A DNA stretch of 10,654 bases from Caldivirga sp. UBA161. Lineage in GTDB: Archaea > Thermoproteota > Thermoprotei > Thermoproteales > Thermocladiaceae. The notes under the pieces were generated by a model, which ran no database searches, was not told where the DNA came from, and was given only the letters and a program-made list of their open reading frames with translations. The first letter of the stretch is position 1, and every line of letters starts with the position of its first letter. The position numbers and the translations under genes were made by a program. The stretch lies in the NCBI RefSeq assembly GCF_002506515.1, contig NZ_DAXS01000036.1, positions 239 through 10,892 on the forward strand, read 5' to 3'. Of this stretch, positions 1 to 6,277 are shown piece by piece.

Positions 1-1363
1 CCATAACCCAGTGGAATCCCTGCCAATTCTCTAATGCTGCCTTAGCTTCATTAACCTTAACCTCAACCTGATTCCTACATATCCTTAGGAATGTTGGGCC
101 AGTTGCCTCACCCCTAATTATCAGTAGTTTACTTAAGTCGTGGGATAGGCCAGCTATAGTCACTACACCTGCCTCATATAGGACCTTTGGGGCTACTGAA
201 GTGTTTGACTCATGGTGTGTTGTTGCAATGTACCTAAACCCCTCCACACCGTATCCAAGCATCCTTGTTGGTGATGTGCAGTGAGCCAGTATTAACTTAC
301 CCTCACCAATGTTTACTGTCGGGTCGTAGAAGGCAGTGGGCTTATTAGCAATCCACCTCAATAAGTAGTGGGTAATCATTGCAGTTGGGTCAGCCTCACA
401 CGTACCAACTAAGCCACTATCATTCATAATGCTGAACGCCATACATGGAGTAGCCCCAACCCTACCTAAAGTATTGACGCTAAGGCAGTTGACTGTGGCC
501 CAATCTGAGTCGGCCTCCTTTAGGTAGCCCATGAGTGTTAGGTAGTATGCCCCAGCCTTAATCCTCCTATCCTCATCTGGTTCAGGTAACTCGTACTTAA
601 CCCTAATATTAGCCTCAGCCTTACCCTTAGCCACATAATCATTAGCAATCCTCCCAGCCTCCTTAACTGCCTCAGGATCCTTAAGCTTAGCCTCAAAGTC
701 GTTTACGAATCTTGAGTACGTAATGTGCTTAACCCTAAACCCAAACATTGATGTGGCCTTAGCTAACGTAGCCCAACCACCGAAGTCGTAATTCGGTTCA
801 CCAACCATAACCACTGTAGTATTCTTAAGCCTCTCCAATGCGTAGGCAACCCTCATTGTTGACTTAACTAGGTTCAAGTCACCCTCAGCTAAAACAATCC
901 TCCTAGCTAAATCAGGCCTAATTGAGGCAAGATTCTGGTAAAGTGGTGGTGCGAAGAGTGTACCGGAGTAAAAGTGTTCACTGAACTTATCGTAGACGGC
1001 AGCGTAATCAACAATGGAGAGTAATGCGGTTAAAATACTCCTCTCAGGATACTGGTAAAGGGCTATTGGGAATATTGGAAGTAGTATTGCTAAGTGTACG
1101 CCCCTTAACTCATCTGCATGATTCATGAATTCATCCATGCTTGAAAGCTCAAGGATGGGTTCAAGGCTAATTGAGTAACCCTCCTTAACTAAATCATTAA
1201 CAATATTATTAAGGTCACTGCCAATAGCCTTCAACTCACCCTCATAATCACCCCTACTCCTCACAAAACCCCAATAACCAACCTTAGCAGGCTCCTCACC
1301 TAAAAACTCCACACTAGGCTTGAGGACGATAGGCCTAACCCTGAGTGTAAAGGATTTAACCAT
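1..1363 (-). CDS. L-fucose/L-arabinose isomerase-fold protein (C-terminus cut by window edge)
   Basis: An open frame of 454 codons runs from ATG at 1361-1363 to the left edge with no stop, so the C-terminus is missing. I assign it to the L-fucose/L-arabinose isomerase-like family because its C-terminal half carries family-type motifs: TCEAD (321-325), a Phe-Tyr-Asp with D347, AHC (360-362) and HHE (383-385). E323 and D347 are 24 residues apart, the same spacing as the metal ligands Glu337/Asp361 known in E. coli FucI. H361, H384 and H451 are further ligand candidates. By comparison with the divergent neighbour, only about 25-30 residues should be missing. Cytosolic; no signal peptide or membrane segment. 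The start is supported by a TATA element about 27 nt upstream, which implies a leaderless mRNA. The substrate is unknown; a ketose-aldose isomerase acting on a pentose, 6-deoxyhexose or modified sugar is an inference. Confidence 0.8.
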   Translation of the reverse strand, partial: MVKSFTLRVRPIVLKPSVEFLGEEPAKVGYWGFVRSRGDYEGELKAIGSDLNNIVNDLVKEGYSISLEPILELSSMDEFMNHADELRGVHLAILLPIFPIALYQYPERSILTALLSIVDYAAVYDKFSEHFYSGTLFAPPLYQNLASIRPDLARRIVLAEGDLNLVKSTMRVAYALERLKNTTVVMVGEPNYDFGGWATLAKATSMFGFRVKHITYSRFVNDFEAKLKDPEAVKEAGRIANDYVAKGKAEANIRVKYELPEPDEDRRIKAGAYYLTLMGYLKEADSDWATVNCLSVNTLGRVGATPCMAFSIMNDSGLVGTCEADPTAMITHYLLRWIANKPTAFYDPTVNIGEGKLILAHCTSPTRMLGYGVEGFRYIATTHHESNTSVAPKVLYEAGVVTIAGLSHDLSKLLIIRGEATGPTFLRICRNQVEVKVNEAKAALENWQGFHWVM

Positions 1364-1385
1364 AATTTCATGAAGGCATATTCTA

Positions 1386-1393
1386 CTTTTAAG
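1386..1393 (-). promoter_or_regulatory. TATA element of the leftward isomerase-like gene
   Basis: Minus-strand CTTAAAAG is centred about 26.5 nt upstream of the ATG at 1363, the spacing expected for an archaeal TATA box serving a leaderless transcript. The same octamer occurs at 1501-1508 in the orientation serving the opposite gene. Confidence 0.6.
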
Positions 1394-1500
1394 TATTCAC
1401 TCAATTGCATTATGAATATGTTTACTGATTTAATAAGTACAGGTATGAAGTATTAATGAACCCCTCTTAAACGCGTTGGGTGCCTACAGCTTAGTTGATG

Positions 1501-1508
1501 CTTTTAAG
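1501..1508 (+). promoter_or_regulatory. TATA element of the rightward isomerase-like gene
   Basis: CTTTTAAG is centred about 27.5 nt upstream of the ATG at 1532, implying a leaderless mRNA. The 107 bp between this box and the opposite one (1394-1500) is open for a shared regulator. It contains an ACGCGT palindrome near 1470-1475 but no convincing long inverted repeat. Confidence 0.6.
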
Positions 1509-1531
1509 GGGGTTGAGTAAATATTGATTCT

Positions 1532-2839
1532 ATGGTTAGTATACCGGTGGTCTTCCTAGGGTCCTTTGAGCCTGAATTCCTAAGTAGGGATGAAGTTATG
1601 AAGGTTCTTAAGGATGCCTACCCTAATGTTGAGTTTAAGCCATATAATGTTAATAGTGTTAGTGACGCCTTAACCTTACTTAAATCTGAAGCTGATGCGT
1701 CAGGTTTCCTCATCTTTAATGCTAGAGTTATGCCTCAGGGCGTGGTTAGGGTTATTTTGAAGAGTGGTAAGCCCATACTCTACATTGCTAAATCCATGGA
1801 GGGTTCACCCAATTTCCTAATTGATGTTGCTGATGCGGTTAGGGAGGGTTACCCAATTCTTAGTGTGGTTACTGAGGATGTTTTAAGTAGGGGTGTTGTT
1901 GATGAGGTTAAGTACCTTATAGCCCTTGATAAAATTAGGGGGAGTAAGGTCCTACTGGTAACCGCTAGGAACCTCATAAGTTACATGAATTGGGCATTCC
2001 CAAACGCCACTGAGGTTTCTAGGGCTGTTGCTGAGCTTCAGAGGAGGTTTGGAGTCTCCTTCATATTCATGGATCTTAAGGAATTCATTGATAAGTACTA
2101 TAATGTGGTTGATTCAAGGGATGCTGAGGATTGGGCTGAGAGGTGGATTAAGGCTGCGTCTCAATTCATTGACCCATCAAGGGCTGATGTTGTTAAGGCG
2201 GCTAGGCTTTACCTAGCCATGAAGGCTGCCTTAAGGGATACTGGGGCTAATGTAATGGCCTTCGACTGCATTATGAACGTTAGCACAGGCATAATTGATG
2301 CTTGGCCATGCCTAGGCTACATGCAGCTTTGGTATGAGGACATTATACCGGTCTGTGAGGCTGACGTATACTCAATAATACCCCTATTAATCGGTAAGTA
2401 CCTCTTCAATAGGCCTGGCTTCGTTAATGACCCAGGGGTTGATGTGGTTAACGGTAGGTTCATTTACTGGCACTGCTACGCGCCAACTAACCCCCATGGT
2501 TCAGATAAGCCTGAGGCCCCCTACATTATTACTGATGCCCATGGTGGTAGTAAGCATGCTTCAATACACGTTAAATTACCCGTCAATGAGCCTGTAACTG
2601 TAATGGGCTTTAACCCAATTACAGGGATTTTAAGTATTCATACCGCTAAGGCTGTGGATAACATTTACTGGAAGCAATTATGTGCAACTAAGCTGGTTGC
2701 CTCAGGTGATGCCGGTAAGGTGGCTGAGAGGTGGGTTGTTGATAATGGTTACCATAGGGTGTTAATCTATGGGGACTTTAGGAGGGAGGTTAAGGAGTTC
2801 GCTAAATTACTGGGGGTTAAGGTTATTGAGGAGGATTAA
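1532..2839 (+). CDS. L-fucose/L-arabinose isomerase-like protein (full length, 435 aa)
   Basis: A complete 435-residue protein, homologous to but clearly different from the divergently transcribed neighbour. Residues 1-180 resemble the variable N-terminal domain of the fucose/arabinose isomerase fold, with alternating hydrophobic strands. The C-terminal half holds the recognisable core: PC (259-260), CEAD (275-278), D300, WHC (313-315), DAH (335-337) and GYHRV followed by GD (406-415). E276-D300-H314-H337 have spacings 24, 14 and 23, identical to E323-D347-H361-H384 in the neighbour; H408 matches H451 there. This argues that both keep a metal-dependent isomerase-type active site. It is shorter than E. 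coli FucI (about 590 aa) or AraA (500 aa). The start is fixed by a TATA box 27 nt upstream. No sugar kinase or aldolase lies beside it, so the substrate cannot be read from context. Confidence 0.8.
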   Translation: MVSIPVVFLGSFEPEFLSRDEVMKVLKDAYPNVEFKPYNVNSVSDALTLLKSEADASGFLIFNARVMPQGVVRVILKSGKPILYIAKSMEGSPNFLIDVADAVREGYPILSVVTEDVLSRGVVDEVKYLIALDKIRGSKVLLVTARNLISYMNWAFPNATEVSRAVAELQRRFGVSFIFMDLKEFIDKYYNVVDSRDAEDWAERWIKAASQFIDPSRADVVKAARLYLAMKAALRDTGANVMAFDCIMNVSTGIIDAWPCLGYMQLWYEDIIPVCEADVYSIIPLLIGKYLFNRPGFVNDPGVDVVNGRFIYWHCYAPTNPHGSDKPEAPYIITDAHGGSKHASIHVKLPVNEPVTVMGFNPITGILSIHTAKAVDNIYWKQLCATKLVASGDAGKVAERWVVDNGYHRVLIYGDFRREVKEFAKLLGVKVIEED

Positions 2840-2843
2840 ATTA

Positions 2844-2878
2844 AGGTTTAAACCTAATGCCTCATGATAATGAAGCAT
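2844..2878. terminator. Palindrome plus hairpin between convergent genes
   Basis: The 43-bp gap between the stop codons at 2839 and 2883 contains a perfect 12-bp palindrome, AGGTTTAAACCT (2844-2855). Directly after it is an imperfect inverted repeat, ATGCCTCAT (2857-2865), loop GATA, ATGAAGCAT (2870-2878), with one mismatch. Its position between converging genes suggests a shared transcript end. Archaeal termination mostly depends on T-runs, which are weak here, so the call is tentative. Confidence 0.3.
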
Positions 2879-2882
2879 AGTG

Positions 2883-3335
2883 TTAATTGCCCTTAATTAC
2901 TGCCCTCAAGTATTCTAGGGCTTTAAGAGGGTGTTCATTAGGCTTAACACCCTTAATCACCTTAACTATTTTACCCTCCGGATTAATTATGAAGGTTACC
3001 CTCTCAGCTGTACCAGTTGCCCTTAATACGCCATACGCCTTAGATACGCTCTTATCATAATCACTAAGCAGCTTAAACCTAACACCATACTTCTCAGCGA
3101 ACTTCCTCTGAGTTTCAACAGGATCCGTACTTATACCAAGTACAATAACGCTCATCTCCTCAAACTCATCCCATAACCTAGAGAATTCCCTAGCCTCAAT
3201 AGTACAACCTGAGGTGAAGGCCTTGGGAAAGAAGTAGAGTACAATCCACCTACCCCTATAGTCACTTAACTTAACAACACCCCCATTATTATCTTTTAAC
3301 TCAAAGTTAGGCGCCTCCTCACCCTCCTTAACCAT
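2883..3335 (-). CDS. Peroxiredoxin, BCP/PrxQ type, single cysteine
   Basis: A 150-residue thioredoxin-fold peroxidase of the AhpC/TSA superfamily, predicted to reduce hydrogen peroxide and alkyl hydroperoxides in the cytosol. The N-terminal APNFEL (8-13), LSDYRGRWIVLYFFPK (23-38) and the active-site segment AFTSGCT (39-45) are characteristic; C44 is the peroxidatic cysteine, with T41 of the P/T-x-x-x-T/S-x-x-C motif in place. The length matches the PrxQ/BCP subgroup (about 150-160 aa). E. coli BCP has a resolving cysteine five residues later (Cys45/Cys50). The equivalent position here is R49, and C44 is the only cysteine in the protein, so the resolving thiol must come from another molecule. 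The gene has its own promoter and is convergent with the isomerase-like gene. The HTH_10 regulator lies directly upstream on the same strand, with 106 bp between them. Confidence 0.93.
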   Translation of the reverse strand: MVKEGEEAPNFELKDNNGGVVKLSDYRGRWIVLYFFPKAFTSGCTIEAREFSRLWDEFEEMSVIVLGISTDPVETQRKFAEKYGVRFKLLSDYDKSVSKAYGVLRATGTAERVTFIINPEGKIVKVIKGVKPNEHPLKALEYLRAVIKGN

Positions 3336-3358
3336 AAGACTATGTTCAATTTACTCCA

Positions 3359-3366
3359 CTTTTATT
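3359..3366 (-). promoter_or_regulatory. TATA element of the peroxiredoxin gene
   Basis: Minus-strand AATAAAAG is centred about 27.5 nt upstream of the ATG at 3335, which fits a leaderless transcript and confirms that start codon. It makes the peroxiredoxin independent of the upstream regulator gene. Confidence 0.55.
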
Positions 3367-3441
3367 CCTTCATGCGGCTGTGAAACTAGGGAAATAATAT
3401 TATGCTGATAATCTAGGTTAAAATTCATTGAAGCCTAATGC

Positions 3442-4137
3442 TTAAGCTTCATCAGTGAATATGTGTTCAAGTATTTTACGCACAGCGCTCCTAATGTATT
3501 CGTCAATGGTTGCCTTGGATAAGCCTAACTCCTTGGCTAATTCATCCAGCTTAATCAACCTGGGTACTTCAAAGTAACCCTTACTGTACGCTATCTTAGC
3601 TATCTTATATTCACTGGGCGTCAGTAATAGTACTGCATTCCTTAAGGCATTAGCCATTACATTATCCATATCGGCGTTCTCTAACTTATACTTCTTAATA
3701 ATCCCCCTCCTACCCACCATCGTTAGGAATGATCTAGCTGACTCATCGTTAGGGAATAGGAATCCCCAATGCTCTATACCATTCTCATATATTGCCTTAA
3801 TCTCGATCCCTCCCAGGACATGCGCCATGTATCTAGTACTATCAGCAGCATCACCCTTAAGTGCAACTTGAACATTCTTAGGGTAACCATCATTAAGAGG
3901 CCTAAGGGAAACAATCCCCCTAATATTCCTATGCCTACTAAGCACCCTCAGTAGGTGCTTAAGATCACGCTTACCCCAAACCTTAAGTATTGCAAACTCA
4001 AGAATAGTATCCCTTGAGGCGTCAACATAAGCATTAATCACATGGAATACGTAATTATCATCAGCAGTACTCATAGTCCAGTCAGTGGAATGCACATAAT
4101 CAAAGCTAAGGTATGAAAAGCTATTAAGTATACCCAT
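3442..4137 (-). CDS. HTH_10 (bacterio-opsin activator-type) transcriptional regulator
   Basis: A 231-residue archaeal DNA-binding regulator. The C-terminus (about 170-222) matches the HTH_10 domain first described in haloarchaeal Bat: LTPSEYKIAKIAYSKGYFEV, then LDELAKELGLSKATIDEYIR and a trailing helix. It contains the characteristic LTPxxxxxxxxAYxxGYFEVPR core and the LSKAT recognition-helix start. Residues 1-165 form a poorly conserved sensing region with mixed alpha/beta content and an EHWGFLFPNDES stretch; I recognise no PAS, GAF or ligand motif. No transmembrane segment. A TATA box 27 nt upstream supports the first Met. The target is unknown: neighbours include a peroxiredoxin downstream and a small Asn-rich protein upstream, each with its own promoter. 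Confident for the DNA-binding domain, low for any specific regulon. Confidence 0.85.
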   Translation of the reverse strand: MGILNSFSYLSFDYVHSTDWTMSTADDNYVFHVINAYVDASRDTILEFAILKVWGKRDLKHLLRVLSRHRNIRGIVSLRPLNDGYPKNVQVALKGDAADSTRYMAHVLGGIEIKAIYENGIEHWGFLFPNDESARSFLTMVGRRGIIKKYKLENADMDNVMANALRNAVLLLTPSEYKIAKIAYSKGYFEVPRLIKLDELAKELGLSKATIDEYIRSAVRKILEHIFTDEA

Positions 4138-4160
4138 AATATGTAAATTTATTTGCTAGT

Positions 4161-4168
4161 ATTAAAGT
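4161..4168 (-). promoter_or_regulatory. TATA element of the HTH_10 regulator gene
   Basis: Minus-strand ACTTTAAT is centred about 27.5 nt upstream of the ATG at 4137, with a purine-rich BRE-like GGAGAAAA just upstream of it (about 4170-4177). Leaderless transcription is implied. Confidence 0.5.
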
Positions 4169-4310
4169 TTTTCTCCATAAGGGAAATTAAAGTAATAATT
4201 TTTACTGAAGCATGCATAATCATAGGTATTTAAATTACTCTACCAAGCAGATAACTTAACATTCATTATCCTCACTTACTAATCTTAGAATTAACCCTAT
4301 AACTAAAACC

Positions 4311-4517
4311 TTAAGGTATTTTATACGCCCTATTCCTCTCATCATAAACGAATACTATTGGCGTATTAAAGCTTGGCACTATGATTGCGTTAATAGTGTT
4401 CTCCCCAGCATTGCGTATATTTAATCCCTTAACGTTGCCGTGGCTTGCATTGGCGTTAATTGCTTTCCCGTTCGTTCTCATTACCTTACCCATACCTATT
4501 ATTGATCTTATACTCAT
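4311..4517 (-). CDS. Small Asn-rich protein of unknown function (68 aa)
   Basis: I do not recognise this protein. The frame stays open up to an ATG at 4571, but a strong TATA box (4551-4558) lies inside that extension. The ATG at 4515-4517 is preceded by GGTGA (4523-4527) with a 5-nt spacer, so I place the start there and predict 68 residues. Ten of the 68 are asparagine, unusual for a hyperthermophile, where deamidation is costly. Residues 1-15 are basic with hydrophobic patches (MSIRSIIGMGKV). Residues 28-58 alternate polar and hydrophobic positions, as in beta strands, with an LNIRNAGENTINAIIV segment faintly like the Ig-like tails of archaeal pilins; this is only a resemblance. No cysteine, no clear membrane helix. 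It could be a secreted-protein fragment, a small structural protein, or a remnant of a larger gene. Confidence 0.5.
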   Translation of the reverse strand: MSIRSIIGMGKVMRTNGKAINANASHGNVKGLNIRNAGENTINAIIVPSFNTPIVFVYDERNRAYKIP

Positions 4518-4549
4518 TTCACTCACCTGAGTACTCCTTAGGGTTAAGG

Positions 4550-4566
4550 CTTTATATACCTTTCGT
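4550..4566 (-). promoter_or_regulatory. Strong BRE/TATA promoter of the small Asn-rich gene
   Basis: Minus-strand CGAAAGGTATATAAAG is close to an ideal archaeal BRE plus TATA combination and is the best promoter match in the window. The predicted start of transcription, about 4528, falls right at the GGTGA motif, giving an mRNA leader of roughly 11 nt. Confidence 0.65.
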
Positions 4567-4659
4567 AGCAATGATTAAAACCAATAAATAATATCATCAT
4601 GTATAAATAATCTATATATGAATTCACTAAGCCAATATAGTTAATTAAACCATCAATCA

Positions 4660-6195
4660 TTATTCCGGCGGTATCTCAGTATATGCCATTGATACATCTA
4701 TCCCATACCGCTTCCTATTAATGTAGCTTGATGCGGCATATAATGTGATGCCAAGTAGTATTGCCGCAATTACCACACCGTAGGCTAACCAATTACCACC
4801 CCAAATGCTTGGGTACTCCAGGAATTGGTAAGTTAGGTAAGCCATCACAGTTATTGTTAATGAGCCGGCAATAATCAGGGTAATCCTAGATGTATTACTG
4901 ATTTTTAACGAATTCTTAACGCCCATTAATACTGCAGCAGCTCCAACTGCCATGAAGTATAATAATGCGCCAACAGTGGCACCGTATAGTGCAGTAAATG
5001 TACCGTAGAATAAGCCAGCAGCAATTATTAAGGCTGATGAAACACCCAAATCAAATAAATGCGCATAAACCGGCGTCCCAAATCTTGGGCTCAGGTAGGC
5101 GAAGAAGCTTGGCCAAACCCTATCAAAGGCAAGCGCAAACCAGTACCTAACAGCCACTATTGCCCCGTAGGCGAGTAGGGATAGGTACCAGGTGACTGAG
5201 GCAATGCCTATTAACCAACTTAACGCAGTGTTGTGGGATGACGCCATTGCTATTGTCCAGAAGTTAACATTACCGTTAATTAAGCCATTAATGTTGGGGT
5301 TAGATAAGGCAGCATTAATGAAATTAAACCCAAGCGAATAATACATAGCCTCAAAGCCTATGGTTAATGTGAGTAATGCTAATAGGAAGGCTATGGGAAT
5401 ATTCCAATGCAAAGCACCCCTACCCTTAATCTCAGCTGATATTGCTGGCCCCGCATTAAGCCATGGGTAAACGTATATTGCGAAGAATGGGAGGAGCATT
5501 AAAGTACTGTTAATGGTGAATTCAGGCCCCACATAACTGAGGGATACCTTAGAGTACGTGTAGCCCTGTGGAAGGAGCGAGGATACTGAGCTAATTACTT
5601 GAGTTCTTGGCGTTATGAAGAGGATAATTATAGCCACTAGTAACCCAATTAAGGACACTGTGGTTAATGCAGTCATTAATCTAATTCCATGCCTAGTACC
5701 CAGTATGTTGGTTAAGATTATTATTGAGAAGAAGGCTACCGCAATAATAATCTCCTCAGTTAATGATAATGACGCATTAACACCAAGCATTGGTAATATG
5801 GATTTAAGTTGAAAAACCGCAGCGAAGGATATTAATGCGTAGTAGGCTAGGTCCTGAACAACAAAGCCAAGCACTAGGCCATTGGTTAACCAGGCTAGTT
5901 TAGGGCCTAGAGCCCTACCAAGCCATACATAATCACCACCAACCCTAGGTATATACTTAACTAGAATTGAATACACTATTACCTGGGGTAATGCTAGAAT
6001 TGCTGCAATTAAGGATGCGTAAACTAAGTTAACACCAAGTATGGTTGGTAAAGCTACTAGTGTGAAGCCTATTGTGGCTAATGCTGCTCCTATGGACATG
6101 TTTGCAACATTTATTGACACTGCATCCCAGAGCCCAGCCTCCTTGACTAGGCCTGTGGATTCCCTGATGAATATTGGGGGATTATCCTCCATCAT
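4660..6195 (-). CDS. APC-superfamily amino-acid/polyamine-type permease
   Basis: A 511-residue integral membrane protein with about 12 or more hydrophobic helices from residue 27 to 490. Family marks of the amino acid-polyamine-organocation group are present: a Gly-rich first helix (NMSIGAALATIGF, 32-44), PRVGGDYVWLGRALGP after helix 2 (83-98), the cytoplasmic SAEIKGRG loop (253-260), and AFDRVWPSFFAYLSPRFGTP (356-375), equivalent to the usual A-x-D-x-x-x-P...P-x-F-x-T-P loop. It is predicted to take up an amino acid or other small cationic or zwitterionic solute by ion-coupled symport or exchange. Specificity is not readable. Start: two ATGs in tandem (6195 and 6192); a TATA-like element fits either one, slightly better 6192. 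It lies downstream of the adenine deaminase on the same strand but seems to have its own promoter, so a shared pathway is only a possibility. Confidence 0.88.
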   Translation of the reverse strand: MMEDNPPIFIRESTGLVKEAGLWDAVSINVANMSIGAALATIGFTLVALPTILGVNLVYASLIAAILALPQVIVYSILVKYIPRVGGDYVWLGRALGPKLAWLTNGLVLGFVVQDLAYYALISFAAVFQLKSILPMLGVNASLSLTEEIIIAVAFFSIIILTNILGTRHGIRLMTALTTVSLIGLLVAIIILFITPRTQVISSVSSLLPQGYTYSKVSLSYVGPEFTINSTLMLLPFFAIYVYPWLNAGPAISAEIKGRGALHWNIPIAFLLALLTLTIGFEAMYYSLGFNFINAALSNPNINGLINGNVNFWTIAMASSHNTALSWLIGIASVTWYLSLLAYGAIVAVRYWFALAFDRVWPSFFAYLSPRFGTPVYAHLFDLGVSSALIIAAGLFYGTFTALYGATVGALLYFMAVGAAAVLMGVKNSLKISNTSRITLIIAGSLTITVMAYLTYQFLEYPSIWGGNWLAYGVVIAAILLGITLYAASSYINRKRYGIDVSMAYTEIPPE

Positions 6196-6214
6196 TAATG
6201 TGTATGATTAAATA

Positions 6215-6222
6215 TTTTTAAA
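6215..6222 (-). promoter_or_regulatory. TATA-like element of the APC permease gene
   Basis: Minus-strand TTTAAAAA is centred 23.5 nt from the first ATG and 26.5 nt from the second. The surrounding region is very AT-rich, so the exact element is less certain than elsewhere in the window. Confidence 0.4.
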
Positions 6223-6247
6223 TTTTACGTTCATAGTTAACGTTATT

Positions 6248-6277
6248 AATTAAATTATTTATTTAAATAATTTAATT
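6248..6277. repeat. Perfect AT-only inverted repeat at the adenine deaminase 3' end
   Basis: AATTAAATTATTT (6248-6260), a 4-nt loop ATTT, and AAATAATTTAATT (6265-6277) form a perfect 13-bp inverted repeat made only of A and T. Its right end touches the adenine deaminase stop codon (6277-6279), and its left end is about 25 bp upstream of the permease TATA element. It may end the deaminase transcript, bind a permease regulator, or promote DNA melting. Confidence 0.5.

Noticed and set aside
2028..2216. Second open frame on the plus strand inside the isomerase-like gene
   Set aside because: Overlaps a conserved gene in another frame and shows no recognisable protein features.
3769..3954. Plus-strand open frame opposite the HTH_10 regulator
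   Set aside because: Antisense shadow without a promoter or RBS.
4518..4571. Upstream extension giving an 86-residue version of the small Asn-rich protein
   Set aside because: The region contains the TATA box at 4551-4558, and GGTGA sits in front of the ATG at 4517, so the longer start would lie upstream of the predicted transcript.
4572..4659. Possible C/D-box guide RNA, because of a minus-strand ATGATGA near 4583-4589
   Set aside because: No CTGA box D at suitable distance on the same strand and no flanking inverted repeat.
5615..5812. Plus-strand open frame opposite the APC permease
   Set aside because: Antisense shadow of a membrane protein gene; composition explained by the complementary helices.
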